Shown here: one piece after another, positions 8,935 through 17,936 of the stretch
Position numbering within the stretch: the stretch's first letter is position 1
Layout of the letters: every line of letters starts with the position of its first letter
NCBI RefSeq assembly: GCF_900107125.1
Contig: NZ_FNOU01000011.1
Location: 1-64,000 of the forward strand
Direction: 5' to 3'
Length of the DNA: 64,000 bases
Source: Eubacterium barkeri
Lineage (GTDB): Bacteria > Bacillota > Clostridia > Eubacteriales > Eubacteriaceae
The notes under the pieces: model-generated
What the model was told of the DNA's origin: nothing
Database searches by the model: none
Seen by the model: the letters and a program-made list of their open reading frames with translations, nothing else
Position numbers and translations under genes: made by a program

Positions 8935-9663
8935 CTATATTCCCGTCGCACGGATAAAGGACCGGAAAAGCCTTCTGGAGCAGGCGTCCTTCTCAAAAAT
9001 CAACTCGGGATGCCATTGTACCGCTAAGCCATAAAACGATGTCGTCACACGAATGGCCTCAATCAGGCCATCGTCGCTTATGGCCTGGACCTCCAGGTCC
9101 TTTCCCAGGATATCGATGGCCTGATGATGAAGACTATTCACCCCCATTTGACCACAGCCACAAATCCGTTCCAAAAGCGTCCCCGGCTGTACCTGTACCC
9201 GATGATGATAGATCTGCTCCAGATGATCCCCTTGCTCATGGCAAAGGCCCAGGTTACTGTCCTCGGGCTTCAGGTCCGAATAAAGGGTCCCCCCCATGAC
9301 CACGTTGATGAGCTGGAGGCCTCGACAAATCCCCAGAAAGGGTTTATTTTGAGCCATGACCTCGTGGAGGAGCTTCACTTCAAAACGATCCCGCTGACTG
9401 ATGTCCTCTGGATCTGCTCCGGGGACATACAAGCCCGGGCCAATATCCACCCCACCGGTGAAAACGAAGCCATCCATGGCATCCACTAGTTCGATAATAT
9501 CCTGGGCTTCTCCCGCAAAGGGGAGAATGACGGGAATCGCCCCTTCATCCAACAGGGCTTCCAGATATTGGGGAAAGAGACGCACCACCTTGGCATCGAC
9601 CTCAAATCCCTTAAGCTTACCGACCTGGGGTGTTACCCCGATCAGCGGTTTACGCCCCCTCAT
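8935..9663 (-). CDS. Class I glutamine amidotransferase-like / gamma-glutamyl-gamma-aminobutyrate hydrolase family protein
   Basis: Hydrolase of the peptidase C26 (PuuD-like) family. These enzymes cleave gamma-glutamyl amides by the glutamine amidotransferase mechanism. The nucleophile Cys is in FLGICRGLQLINV, and the His-Glu pair is in VQWHPEL near the C-terminus. At 242 residues it matches PuuD length. The start is supported by aaggaggg upstream of the ATG. No putrescine-catabolic genes are nearby; the neighbour is a class II aldolase. The true substrate is unknown. Confidence 0.87.
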   Translation of the reverse strand: MRGRKPLIGVTPQVGKLKGFEVDAKVVRLFPQYLEALLDEGAIPVILPFAGEAQDIIELVDAMDGFVFTGGVDIGPGLYVPGADPEDISQRDRFEVKLLHEVMAQNKPFLGICRGLQLINVVMGGTLYSDLKPEDSNLGLCHEQGDHLEQIYHHRVQVQPGTLLERICGCGQMGVNSLHHQAIDILGKDLEVQAISDDGLIEAIRVTTSFYGLAVQWHPELIFEKDACSRRLFRSFIRATGI

Positions 9664-9762
9664 TGCTGTGTCCCTCCTTGCCTCACACCGACTATTCGTA
9701 TCTGTTCCTTCACTTTATCCTCGACCATTTCCTCGTCCTCTTAAATTTTCAAAGTTTTTCAT

Positions 9763-9792
9763 ATTATATCCTGTTTTCCTGCATTTTGTCTA
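9763..9792 (-). promoter_or_regulatory. Promoter for the hydrolase-aldolase pair
   Basis: On the minus strand TAGACA and TATAAT are separated by 18 bases, about 100 bases upstream of the hydrolase start. The 320-base region between the divergent genes at 9663 and 9988 holds only this and the plus-strand promoter, as far as I can see. Confidence 0.45.
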
Positions 9793-9898
9793 TGTTTATT
9801 CCTCCCATCCAGAGATCCCGACCAAAGATGATAAATTTTTAACAATTTTTCCCCTTTCATCATCTAATCTTGGCTATTTCTTTAGCGAGTATTTTCCC

Positions 9899-9927
9899 TT
9901 GTTTCTCCCAGGGCCTTGTCGTATAAT
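9899..9927 (+). promoter_or_regulatory. Promoter of the iron alcohol dehydrogenase gene
   Basis: TTGTTT and a perfect TATAAT are separated by 17 bases, ending 60 bases before the ATG at 9988. This also argues against a longer coding start at 9916, which would lie inside the promoter. Confidence 0.65.
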
Positions 9928-9987
9928 TCTACTTGTAAGCATTTCGTTAATCATTTAACAAACAATCGACAATACAAGGAGGCTATT

Positions 9988-11169
9988 ATGAATCGATTTA
10001 CATTACCCCGTGATTTATACTGGGGCAAGGGTGCCCTGGAACAATTAAAAACACTCGATGGGAAACGTGCCATTATCGTCCTTGGCGGCGGCTCCATGAA
10101 ACGCTTTGGCTTTGTGGACAAAGTCCAGGACTATTTAAAGGAAGCCGGGATTGAGACCCAGGTTTTCGAAGGGGTGGAACCTGATCCATCTGTGGAAACT
10201 GTAATGAAGGGGGCGAAAGCCATGCGGGAATTCCAACCCGACTGGATTATTGCCATGGGCGGCGGCTCCCCCATTGATGCGGCAAAGGCCATGTGGGTCT
10301 TTTACGAATACCCCGAAACCACCTTTGAGGAAATTATCCAGCCCTTTTCCTTCCCCACCCTGCGGCAAAAGGCAAAATTCCTTGCCATTCCCTCGACCTC
10401 TGGTACCGCTACCGAGGTAACGGCCTTTTCGGTCATTACGGATTACACTAAGGGAACCAAGTATCCTCTGGCTGACTTCAATATTACCCCGGATGTGGCC
10501 ATTGTTGATCCGGAACTGGCTGAAACCATGCCAGCCAAGCTCACTGCCCACACCGGAATGGACGCCCTGACCCACGCCATTGAGGCCTATGTCTCTACCC
10601 TGCACTCACCCTTTACCGATCCCCTGGCCCTCCAGGCCATCGTTATGATCCGGGAGTACCTTAAGCCTTCCTACAACGGGGATATGGCTGCCCGGGAACA
10701 AATGCACTATGCCCAGTGTCTGGCGGGGATGGCCTTTAGCAATGCGTTGTTGGGTATTACCCACTCCATCGCCCATAAAACGGGTCCGGCTTACGCCGTC
10801 GGACATATCCCCCATGGCTGTGCCAACGCCATCTACCTGCCCTATGTCATCCGATTCAATGCCAAGGATCCCCAGGCCTGTGCCCGTTACGCTGAAATTG
10901 CCCGTGCCCTGGGACTCACCGGTGATGATGATGAAACCTTAAAAGAGGCCCTCTGTGCACTCATCGAGCAATTCAACCTCGCCATGGATATTCCCAATAC
11001 CATGAAGGACTTTGGAATCCCTGAGGATGAATTCCTTGAAAAACTGAACTTCGTGGCCAGCTTAGCTGTGGAAGATGCCTGTACCGGTTCCAACCCCCGT
11101 GCCATTGATGTCCCACTCATGACACAGCTGCTTAAGGCTATCTATTACGGAACCCCCATCGATTTCTGA
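9988..11169 (+). CDS. Iron-containing alcohol dehydrogenase
   Basis: Fe-dependent alcohol dehydrogenase (group III, butanol-dehydrogenase-like) that interconverts alcohols and aldehydes with NAD(P)H. The cofactor motif GGGSPIDAAKAM and the metal-binding region are present (Asp in IVDPELAETMP, His in HTGMDALTHAIEAYVS, His in GITHSIAHKTG, His in HIPHGCANAI). Length is 393 residues. The ATG at 9988 has aaggagg at ideal spacing. The gene has its own promoter and terminator. It may serve fermentation or detoxify aldehydes released by the nearby aldolases; the latter is inference. Confidence 0.92.
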   Translation: MNRFTLPRDLYWGKGALEQLKTLDGKRAIIVLGGGSMKRFGFVDKVQDYLKEAGIETQVFEGVEPDPSVETVMKGAKAMREFQPDWIIAMGGGSPIDAAKAMWVFYEYPETTFEEIIQPFSFPTLRQKAKFLAIPSTSGTATEVTAFSVITDYTKGTKYPLADFNITPDVAIVDPELAETMPAKLTAHTGMDALTHAIEAYVSTLHSPFTDPLALQAIVMIREYLKPSYNGDMAAREQMHYAQCLAGMAFSNALLGITHSIAHKTGPAYAVGHIPHGCANAIYLPYVIRFNAKDPQACARYAEIARALGLTGDDDETLKEALCALIEQFNLAMDIPNTMKDFGIPEDEFLEKLNFVASLAVEDACTGSNPRAIDVPLMTQLLKAIYYGTPIDF

Positions 11170-11203
11170 GTGATCTAAACCTTATAATTTCTGTTGATCG
11201 ACC

Positions 11204-11240
11204 AAGGGACCACTCCGATACTCGGGGTGGTCCCTTAACT
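11204..11240 (+). terminator. Hairpin terminator after the alcohol dehydrogenase
   Basis: A stem of aagggaccac / gtggtccctt with a cggg-rich loop is followed by aactttta. The T tract is weak, so efficiency is uncertain. Confidence 0.6.
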
Positions 11241-11352
11241 TTTATAGAATTTGGGGAAATCCTGGCAAATGCCATAAAATGTCTAAAGCATTCTTCAGTA
11301 ATGAAGGCTATACTGGTATGAATGAACAGCATGAGAAAGGATTGTGATTAAA

Positions 11353-12732
11353 ATGGCAGATAAAACGGTAAAGGAAACCATCAAGGCTTCTGCTGTGAAT
11401 GTAGCACTGAATTATTTAGATAAGGACCCGGAAAAGAACCTTCCCAAGCTGCTGGATTGGGTGGATCGTTTTGATCGGGGGGACATGTTCCTTTCCTTCA
11501 GAAAGCTCTTTCGGGAGGTCCTTGACGACCCCGACAATAATTGGTATCAGCTGATGATGAGTCTCTGGAATGATGTGGACACCGACGTCCGCAAGACGAC
11601 CTTCAAGAATTTTATTGTGAACAGCGCCCTTATCGGACTGCCCCGGGGAGATGCCTACCGTGAAAAATACCAGTGTAATATTCCCTGGGCCATCCTTTTA
11701 GACCCTACCACCGCCTGTAACCTCCACTGCATCGGCTGCTGGGCCGCAGAATACGGCAAGAACACCAATATGGATTATGCCACCCTCAGCGACATCGTCC
11801 GGCAGGGTAAAAAAATGGGTACCTATATGTATATCTTTACCGGCGGGGAACCCCTGGTACGAAAAAAGGACATCATCCGTCTCTGTGAAGAACACTCGGA
11901 CTGTCAGTTCCTCTCCTTTACCAACGGGACGCTCATTGATGATGCCTTTGCCGAAGAAATGCTTCGGGTGAAAAACTTCGTTCCGGCCATCTCCGTGGAA
12001 GGCTTTGGGGAAGCCACCGACAGCCGCCGGGGTGAAGGGACCTACGATAAGGTCATTGCGGCAATGGAAATCCTGCGCCGGCATAAACTGCCCTTTGGTG
12101 TTTCCTGCTGCTACACCCGGACCAATACGGAAGTCATCGGCAGTGAAGCATACATCGATGATCTCATTGCCAAGGGGGCTAAATTCGCCTGGTTCTTTAC
12201 CTATATGCCAGTGGGTAAAGATGCCGTCCCAGAGCTTTTGGCCACCGATGAGCAGCGGAAATTCATGTACCATCAAATCCGAAAATTCCGAAAAACCAAG
12301 CCCATCTTTACCATGGACTTCTGGAACGATGGTGAGTATGTCCGGGGCTGTATCGCCGGGGGAAGGAACTACCTCCATATTAATGCGGCCGGAGATATTG
12401 AACCCTGTGCCTTCATCCACTATTCCGACTCCAATATCTATGATAAAACCCTTTTGGAAGCCTACCAGTCCCCTCTCTTTATGGCCTACAAAGAAGGTCA
12501 GCCCTTTAATGACAATATGCTGCGTCCCTGTCCACTCTTAGACAACTACGGTGCCCTGGCCAAGATGGTGGATACCTCCGGTGCCCACTCCACGGATATG
12601 GAAAGTCCCGAGGATGTCCATGACCTCTGCGATAAATGCAAGGCTGTCTCGGAAAAATGGGCCGAAACCGCCGATGCCCTTTGGGAAGAAAATCCCCATT
12701 GGAATCGGACGGAACGGGAATTTAAGTATTAG
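11353..12732 (+). CDS. Radical SAM protein with SPASM-like C-terminal region
   Basis: Radical S-adenosylmethionine enzyme. The cluster motif C-x3-C-x2-C is in TACNLHCIGCW (around residue 125), and GGEPL follows at the SAM-binding strand. The C-terminal part contains several Cys (GCIAGGRN, EPCAFIHYS, RPCPLLDN, DLCDKCK) suggesting extra iron-sulfur clusters. An alpha-helical domain of about 100 residues precedes the core. I prefer the ATG at 11353 because the agaaagga site is too close to the GTG at 11344. A shorter relative lies at 34569-35657. Substrate and pathway are unknown; the gene precedes, but is not part of, the thiamine operon. Confidence 0.85.
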   Translation: MADKTVKETIKASAVNVALNYLDKDPEKNLPKLLDWVDRFDRGDMFLSFRKLFREVLDDPDNNWYQLMMSLWNDVDTDVRKTTFKNFIVNSALIGLPRGDAYREKYQCNIPWAILLDPTTACNLHCIGCWAAEYGKNTNMDYATLSDIVRQGKKMGTYMYIFTGGEPLVRKKDIIRLCEEHSDCQFLSFTNGTLIDDAFAEEMLRVKNFVPAISVEGFGEATDSRRGEGTYDKVIAAMEILRRHKLPFGVSCCYTRTNTEVIGSEAYIDDLIAKGAKFAWFFTYMPVGKDAVPELLATDEQRKFMYHQIRKFRKTKPIFTMDFWNDGEYVRGCIAGGRNYLHINAAGDIEPCAFIHYSDSNIYDKTLLEAYQSPLFMAYKEGQPFNDNMLRPCPLLDNYGALAKMVDTSGAHSTDMESPEDVHDLCDKCKAVSEKWAETADALWEENPHWNRTEREFKY

Positions 12733-12739
12733 GGGAACC

Positions 12740-12768
12740 TTGACACCCTCCATTCCCACCGTTATAAT
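12740..12768 (+). promoter_or_regulatory. Promoter of the thiamine operon
   Basis: Consensus TTGACA and TATAAT are separated by 17 bases. Transcription would begin about 15 bases before the TPP riboswitch. Confidence 0.85.
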
Positions 12769-12788
12769 GACAGTACAACCATATATAA

Positions 12789-12870
12789 AGGGGAGCTTGT
12801 ACACAGGCTGAGAGGAAGCGTGACGCTTCGACCCACACACCTGATATGGGTAATGCCATCGTAGGAAATA
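12789..12870 (+). ncRNA. TPP riboswitch (THI element)
   Basis: The leader has the conserved parts of the thiamine pyrophosphate aptamer in order: gggagc, the ctgagag core, acccacacacctgat, gggtaatgcca and the closing cgtaggaa. A strong terminator hairpin follows, so thiamine pyrophosphate probably causes early termination of thiM-thiE-HAD-thiD transcription. Confidence 0.95.
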
Positions 12871-12885
12871 ATATACGAACCGACT

Positions 12886-12929
12886 AAGGGAACACCCCAT
12901 ACCCATGGGTGTTCCCTTATCAATTTTTT
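12886..12929 (+). terminator. Riboswitch-controlled terminator before thiM
   Basis: The stem aagggaacaccc / gggtgttccctt is followed by atcaatttttt and sits between the TPP aptamer and the thiM ribosome-binding site, as expected for the expression platform. Confidence 0.85.
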
Positions 12930-12940
12930 GGAGGAAAATA

Positions 12941-13762
12941 ATGTTAGAAAATTATCTTAACCAGGTCCGAAGCACCACACCTTTGGTCCACAATATCACC
13001 AACTACGTCACCGTTAATGACTGCGCCAATATCCTCATCGCTTGTGGGGGCGCCCCCATTATGGCCGACGATATAGACGATGCCGTGGAAATCACCGCCA
13101 TTTGCGGGGGGCTGAACCTCAACATCGGCACCTTGAATTCCAGGACCATCCCGGCCATGATGGCCGCTGGTATTCGAGCGGGCGAACTAAACCATCCCAT
13201 CCTTTTGGACCCCGTGGGAGCAGGCGCTTCGGCCCAGCGTACCCAAACGGCCCTAAACCTCATGGAAAACCTGCCCCTCACTGCTATCCGTGGCAATATC
13301 TCTGAGATCAAAACCCTGGCCACCGGCACCGGGGCCACCCGGGGCGTCGATGCCGATGTGGCGGATACCGTCACCCCGGAAACCTTAGACGCCGTTATTG
13401 CCTTCGCCCAGGAATTCGCTGCCAAAACCGGAGCCGTCATCGCCATCACCGGGGCCACAGACATCGTGGCCACCGGAGATCGGGCAGGAATCATCCGAAA
13501 TGGAGTGCCCATGATGGCAGATATTACGGGCAGTGGCTGTATGCTGTCCGCCATGGCCACCGCCTATCTCACCGCCAATCCCGGGGATTCCTTTATGGCC
13601 ATGGTTGCGGCAATCTGTGCCATGGGCGTGGCTGGAGAAATCGCCGTGAAAAACATGCTTCCCTCAGATGGGAACGCTACCTTCCGCAACCGCCTCATCG
13701 ATGCCATCTACCATCTGGATGGGGATACTCTGGAAGGACGGGCCAGCTATGAATTGCGCTAA
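12941..13762 (+). CDS. thiM: Hydroxyethylthiazole kinase
   Basis: Phosphorylates 4-methyl-5-hydroxyethylthiazole, the salvage route to the thiazole half of thiamine. The family pattern TPLVHNITNYVTVNDCANILIA, a DPVGAGAS stretch and the catalytic/anion-hole motif DITGSGCM are present. The length of 273 is typical. A perfect ggagg precedes the ATG at 12941; an upstream ATG at 12905 lies within the riboswitch terminator. It is the first gene of a TPP-controlled salvage operon, and its 3' end overlaps thiE. Confidence 0.96.
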   Translation: MLENYLNQVRSTTPLVHNITNYVTVNDCANILIACGGAPIMADDIDDAVEITAICGGLNLNIGTLNSRTIPAMMAAGIRAGELNHPILLDPVGAGASAQRTQTALNLMENLPLTAIRGNISEIKTLATGTGATRGVDADVADTVTPETLDAVIAFAQEFAAKTGAVIAITGATDIVATGDRAGIIRNGVPMMADITGSGCMLSAMATAYLTANPGDSFMAMVAAICAMGVAGEIAVKNMLPSDGNATFRNRLIDAIYHLDGDTLEGRASYELR

Positions 13763-14390
13763 GGACCTCCTCCTCTACGCCGTTACCGACCGATACTGGC
13801 TGGGGAACCACACCTTGTCCCAGGATGTGGAAGCCGCCCTCCAGGGTGGTGCCACTATGATCCAGCTCCGGGAAAAGACCCTCTCCCATGAGGATTTTCT
13901 CGCCGAAGCCAAGGTTATCAAGGCACTGTGTGCCCAATACGACGTCCCCTTTATAATCAATGACAATGTGGCGATCGCCCGGGCCTGTGATGCCGACGGC
14001 ATCCACGTGGGGCAACGGGACATGGAAGCAGATGATGTCCGGGCCCTTATCGGCAACACAAAGCTCCTGGGAGTCTCTGCCCAAACCGTGGAACAGGCCC
14101 TTTTGGCCCAGTCCATGGGGGCCGATTATCTGGGTGTCGGAGCGGTATACACCACCGGAACCAAGGCTGACGCCGACCATGTCTCCATGAATACCCTGGC
14201 CGATATCTGCGCCGCCGTGGATATTCCGGTGGTGGCCATCGGCGGCATCACCCGGGAGAACCTCTCTGGGCTTTCTGGTACGGGGATTGCCGGTATCGCT
14301 GTCGTCTCGGCCATCTTTGCTGCTGAAGATATTAAAGAGGCTACCCAGGAGCTGCTGACCATGACCCGGGAAATGATCCATGACCGCTAA
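13749..14390 (+). CDS. thiE: Thiamine-phosphate synthase
   Basis: Joins hydroxymethylpyrimidine diphosphate with thiazole phosphate to give thiamine phosphate. The family motifs IQLREK, FIINDNVAIA, GIHVGQRDM, GVGAVYTTGTK and VAIGGI are all seen. The ATG at 13749 overlaps the thiM stop by 14 bases, with ggaagga upstream, giving 213 residues, the usual size. A longer frame in the same phase would run deep into thiM. It is translationally coupled to its neighbours. Confidence 0.95.
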   Translation: MNCAKDLLLYAVTDRYWLGNHTLSQDVEAALQGGATMIQLREKTLSHEDFLAEAKVIKALCAQYDVPFIINDNVAIARACDADGIHVGQRDMEADDVRALIGNTKLLGVSAQTVEQALLAQSMGADYLGVGAVYTTGTKADADHVSMNTLADICAAVDIPVVAIGGITRENLSGLSGTGIAGIAVVSAIFAAEDIKEATQELLTMTREMIHDR

Positions 14391-15054
14391 GTCCATTTCC
14401 CTGGGGGACATTGCCATCCCCATCACCGGGGTCATCTTTGATCTGGATGGGACGCTATTGGATTCCATGCCCATCTGGGCCACCATCGCCTCGGACTACC
14501 TTCGCTCCCAGGGCATCCCGCCGGAGCCCGGTTTAGATCAGCGTTTTATGTCTTTGAGCATGGCCCAGGGTGCCGCCCACTACAGAGACCACTATGGCCT
14601 TGATAAGCCAGTGGATAAGATTATCGCCGAGGTCTGCGCCATGGTCTACGAGGCCTATGCCACCCGGGTCCCCCTAAAACCCGGGGCCCACGACTTTCTC
14701 ACCACCCTCCATGCCGCCGGTATCCCCACGGTTATCGCCACGGCCTCGGAGAGGGATCTCATCCATGCTGCCCTGGCACAGCATCAACTGACCCACTGCA
14801 TCGACCACATCCTCACTTGCTCTGAGGCGGGGTTTGGCAAGGATCGCCCGGAGATTTTCGAAGCCGCATTGGCTCTTTTAGGGACATCTAAAAAAAGCAC
14901 CCTCGTCTTTGAAGATGCCTACCACGCCATAAAAACCGCTGCCGGGGCGGGCTTTACAGTCATCGCCATGTCCGATGACAGTGCCGCTGCCGATGCCGGG
15001 GCTATTGAGACCCTCTGCCCCATGACCATTCACACGTTTAAGGAGCTTTTATGA
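14380..15054 (+). CDS. HAD superfamily phosphatase within the thiamine operon
   Basis: Haloacid-dehalogenase-like hydrolase, subfamily of phosphoglycolate phosphatase and beta-phosphoglucomutase. Motif I is [10 protein letters not shown] (nucleophile Asp), motif II is in ATASERD, and motif IV is in [10 protein letters not shown] helical cap of about 70 residues sits between motifs I and II. It overlaps thiE by 11 bases and thiD by 4, so it belongs to the thiamine unit. A role in hydrolysing thiamine phosphate or a pyrimidine phosphate is plausible, but no motif proves it; a general phosphatase is the alternative. Confidence 0.85.
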   Translation: MTAKSISLGDIAIPITGVIFDLDGTLLDSMPIWATIASDYLRSQGIPPEPGLDQRFMSLSMAQGAAHYRDHYGLDKPVDKIIAEVCAMVYEAYATRVPLKPGAHDFLTTLHAAGIPTVIATASERDLIHAALAQHQLTHCIDHILTCSEAGFGKDRPEIFEAALALLGTSKKSTLVFEDAYHAIKTAAGAGFTVIAMSDDSAAADAGAIETLCPMTIHTFKELL

Positions 15055-15839
15055 AAACCGTTTTGACCATCGCTGGATCGGACTCCAGCGGCGGTGCAGG
15101 TATCCAGGCGGATATCAAAACCATCGCCGCCCATGGGCTATACGCCACCAGTGCCATTACCGCCCTCACAGCCCAGAATACCCTGGGGGTCACCGCCATT
15201 CAGGAAACGACCCCGGATTTTCTGGCTGCCCAGCTGGATGCGGTTTTTACAGATATTCCCCCGGATGTCGTTAAAATCGGCATGGTGGCCAACGCTGCGT
15301 TGATCGCAGTCATTGCCGAAAAGCTGGTCCAGTACAGGCCCGCCGCCATCGTGGCAGATCCGGTGATGGTGTCCACCAGCGGCTCTGCCCTCCTGGTCCC
15401 AGAGGCCCGGGAGACCTTAATCCATACCCTCCTGCCTTTAGCCACTCTCATCACGCCGAATATCCCCGAGGCTGAGGTCCTTTGGGGACAGGCCATCCCC
15501 AATAAAAAGGCCATGGAGACCGCCGCTCAGGCCATCGCCCACCAGCTTAAGGGGCCGGCAGTTCTCATTAAAGGGGGACACCGGGTGTCTGATGCCACCG
15601 ATCTTCTCTACACCCAGGACACCCTGACCTGGTTTTCCGGCCAGCGTATTGCGACGGAAAATACCCACGGTACTGGCTGTACCCTCTCCTCGGCCATTGC
15701 CTGCCAGCTGGCCCTCGGTGAGGATGTGCCCACCAGCATTAAAAGGGCCAAGGCGTACCTCACCGGCGCCCTTAGGGCGGGGCTTAACCTCGGTCAGGGC
15801 TCTGGACCTCTGGATCACGGTTGGCAAAGGGGTAATTAA
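15051..15839 (+). CDS. thiD: Bifunctional hydroxymethylpyrimidine kinase / phosphomethylpyrimidine kinase
   Basis: Phosphorylates hydroxymethylpyrimidine twice to the diphosphate used by ThiE. The N-terminus [23 protein letters not shown] is a hallmark, and the ribokinase-fold C-terminal motif [11 protein letters not shown] is present. Length 262 is typical. Its ATG overlaps the HAD stop (ATGA). With thiM and thiE it completes a salvage route. De novo genes (thiC, thiG, thiS) are absent from the window, so the operon serves uptake and recycling of thiamine halves. Confidence 0.95.
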   Translation: MKTVLTIAGSDSSGGAGIQADIKTIAAHGLYATSAITALTAQNTLGVTAIQETTPDFLAAQLDAVFTDIPPDVVKIGMVANAALIAVIAEKLVQYRPAAIVADPVMVSTSGSALLVPEARETLIHTLLPLATLITPNIPEAEVLWGQAIPNKKAMETAAQAIAHQLKGPAVLIKGGHRVSDATDLLYTQDTLTWFSGQRIATENTHGTGCTLSSAIACQLALGEDVPTSIKRAKAYLTGALRAGLNLGQGSGPLDHGWQRGN

Positions 15840-15865
15840 ACAGACAATCCCATGCTAAAAGAATC

Positions 15866-15894
15866 TTGACGATGCCCTTGCTGCGTTATACAAT
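15866..15894 (+). promoter_or_regulatory. Strong promoter of the small conserved gene
   Basis: TTGACG and TACAAT are separated by 17 bases and lie about 30 bases before the ATG at 15924. The region between thiD and this promoter contains no clear terminator. Confidence 0.75.
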
Positions 15895-15923
15895 AAAAAT
15901 ATCAAATCAAAAGGGAGATTCCC

Positions 15924-16148
15924 ATGAAAACCTATGAATTGGTCACCGATCTGATCAACCAATGCGGTGGCGCGGCCAACCCGGTCACCACCTTTTCTGA
16001 CATAGAGGCCGAAAGCCCCGAGGCTTATCTCCAAGCCAAACATCCCGTGGATTACGCCGACTTCAAGAAAACCACCTTCGACAATGGCGATGTTCAGTTC
16101 GTTTTAGATAAATACGCCTTAACCTACCGGTATACCTTCAGCGCCTGA
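15924..16148 (+). CDS. Small acidic protein of unknown function
   Basis: A 74-residue protein, not recognised. The evidence that it is real is a near-consensus promoter, the ribosome-binding site aaagggag at good spacing, and codon use like its neighbours. It is acidic in the first half (DIEAESPEAYLQAKH), ends in an alternating aromatic stretch (YALTYRYTF), and has no signal peptide or membrane segment. Its 3' end overlaps the convergent tag gene by 25 bases. Function cannot be inferred. Confidence 0.65.
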   Translation: MKTYELVTDLINQCGGAANPVTTFSDIEAESPEAYLQAKHPVDYADFKKTTFDNGDVQFVLDKYALTYRYTFSA

Positions 16149-16750
16149 CCCGACTGCTTCGGGTGGCAAAAACACCCCAGCGCATGGTCATTCACCACCC
16201 CCACAGCCTGGAGAAAGGCGTAGATAATGGTACTGCCCACAAAGCCCATCCCCCGACCCTTCAAATCTGCAGAAATGGCATCGGACAGGGGGGTCTTTGC
16301 CGGCAGAACATCATCGTTATTTACCAAAGTCTGACCCTGGGTAAAGCCCCAAAGATAGGTATCGAAGCTACCGTACTCCTCCTGGATCTCTAAAAAAACC
16401 TGGGCATTTTTAACCGCTGCATCAATTTTCCGGCGGTTACGCACAATCCCAGCGTCCTGCATCAAGGCTTCTTTTTTAGCCGTATCGTAGGCCGCCACCG
16501 CCGCCGGATCAAAGCCATCGAAGGCCTTTCTAAAATTCTCCCGCTTCTTTAAAATGGTCAGCCAGGACAGTCCAGCCTGGAATCCCTCCAAAATCAGCAT
16601 CTCAAAAAGCAGGCCATCGTCATGGACCGGCACCCCCCATTGATTATCATGATAATTGATATATTCGGCAGATTTCAAATCCACCCAGGTACAGCGTTGT
16701 AAGATCACCAGTGTGAGTCCCTCCTCTTTTTTATCGATTATAATCGCCAT
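16124..16750 (-). CDS. tag: DNA-3-methyladenine glycosylase I
   Basis: Base-excision repair enzyme that removes 3-methyladenine from DNA. The family signature is clear: RCTWV, YINYHDNQWGVP, LFEMLILEGFQAGLSW, ILKKRENFRKAF, and the C-terminal VNDHALGCFCHP with zinc-binding residues. Tag usually starts just before the RCxW motif; here the frame adds about 19 residues, and the ATG at 16750 has aaagga closely upstream. Its 3' end overlaps the convergent small gene. Confidence 0.93.
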   Translation of the reverse strand: MAIIIDKKEEGLTLVILQRCTWVDLKSAEYINYHDNQWGVPVHDDGLLFEMLILEGFQAGLSWLTILKKRENFRKAFDGFDPAAVAAYDTAKKEALMQDAGIVRNRRKIDAAVKNAQVFLEIQEEYGSFDTYLWGFTQGQTLVNNDDVLPAKTPLSDAISADLKGRGMGFVGSTIIYAFLQAVGVVNDHALGCFCHPKQSGQALKVYR

Positions 16751-16861
16751 CACTTCCTTTCACAACCCCCTTTTAAAATTTATCCCTCAATTCTAAAAAC
16801 CCGCCCTTTGATTATGGTATAATAAAATTATTATTATTGTAAAAGGAAGGTGTAATGGACG

Positions 16862-17638
16862 ATGGAATTAAAACAATCCACCCTTATGTATTTCAGTCCA
16901 ACCGGCTCCACCGCCCAGGTTATCCGGTCCATGGCAGACTACTCTGCGGCCCCGGTATCTGAAGTAAACCTCACCCCGATTCAAGACCCCTGCAGACGAT
17001 CCTTTGATGATCGAGAGCTCCTGATTATTGGGGTTCCTGTTTTTGGGGGACGCATTCCCCCGGTGGTTAAGGACCGTCTGGCCTATATTAAAGGCGCGGA
17101 CACCCCTGCCGTCGTCGTCGCAACCTACGGAAACCGCCACTACGACGATGCTCTCCTGGAGCTTTCTGATTTCCTGTCGGCGAAGGGCTTTGTCACCATT
17201 GCTGGTGCCGCCGTGGTCACACGCCACTCCATTGTCCCCACCATTGCCGAAGGCCGTCCGGACGAGGGGGATTTTGCTGCCTTCAACGCCTTCACCCGCC
17301 AGATCTTCGAAAGGGTTGCGGCCATGGAACAGGGGCATCCCAAGGCGGTGACCCTGCCAGGCAACCCAGAATATAAGGATTTCAAAGGGATTCCCTTTAA
17401 ACCCATTACCAATATGGACTGTGTGGCCTGCTGTGCCTGTGTGGATGTCTGCCCCATGGGCGCCATTCCCATGGATTCCCCCAGCAAGACCATTAAGGAA
17501 AAGTGTATCACCTGTATGGCCTGTGTTTGGGCCTGTCCAAAGGAAGCCCGGGCCCTGGGAAAGATGGATATCCTCTTTACCAAGCAGCATATCGGCAAAA
17601 CGGCTAAAGTTCATAAAGACCCCACGTTTTTCTTATAA
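16862..17638 (+). CDS. EFR1-type flavodoxin-ferredoxin fusion protein
   Basis: Electron-transfer protein with an N-terminal flavodoxin domain (residues 1-165; FMN phosphate loop FSPTGST) and a C-terminal ferredoxin domain with two 4Fe-4S motifs (CVACCACVDVCP and CITCMACVWACP). This EFR1-family layout is common in clostridia. The 258-residue length fits. It probably carries electrons for an unidentified reductase. The barstar-family gene follows by 28 bases, so they may be co-transcribed, though a functional link is not obvious. Confidence 0.9.
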   Translation: MELKQSTLMYFSPTGSTAQVIRSMADYSAAPVSEVNLTPIQDPCRRSFDDRELLIIGVPVFGGRIPPVVKDRLAYIKGADTPAVVVATYGNRHYDDALLELSDFLSAKGFVTIAGAAVVTRHSIVPTIAEGRPDEGDFAAFNAFTRQIFERVAAMEQGHPKAVTLPGNPEYKDFKGIPFKPITNMDCVACCACVDVCPMGAIPMDSPSKTIKEKCITCMACVWACPKEARALGKMDILFTKQHIGKTAKVHKDPTFFL

Positions 17639-17666
17639 ATTAAATCAATACAAAGGAGATGGAAGT

Positions 17667-17936
17667 ATGATTGATGTCCGACTAGAAGGGGACAAGATGA
17701 TTACCCCTGAAAAAGCCCAGTCCCATATTAAAAAGAGAATGGATTTTGAAGATAACTACGGTGCTACCCCCGACGCCCTTTGGGATGCCTTAAATGATAT
17801 TGAAGAACCCACCGCCATCACCCTGTATGATACCCAAGCCATGTTAAATAACCTGGGACAATACGGCTATGATCTTTTGGATACCTTCCAGGATGCGGCA
17901 AAGGTCAACGGCGATCTGTTATTTGAAGAAGACTAA
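17667..17936 (+). CDS. Barstar family protein (barnase-inhibitor fold)
   Basis: An 89-residue cytoplasmic protein like barstar, the inhibitor that binds extracellular ribonuclease barnase. The characteristic stretch FEDNYGATPDALWDALND is present, followed by DTFQDAAKVNGDLLF. The ATG at 17667 has aaaggagat upstream; reading further upstream in frame enters the previous gene. No barnase-like ribonuclease is seen nearby, so it may protect against a toxin encoded elsewhere or have an unrelated role. Confidence 0.85.
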   Translation: MIDVRLEGDKMITPEKAQSHIKKRMDFEDNYGATPDALWDALNDIEEPTAITLYDTQAMLNNLGQYGYDLLDTFQDAAKVNGDLLFEED

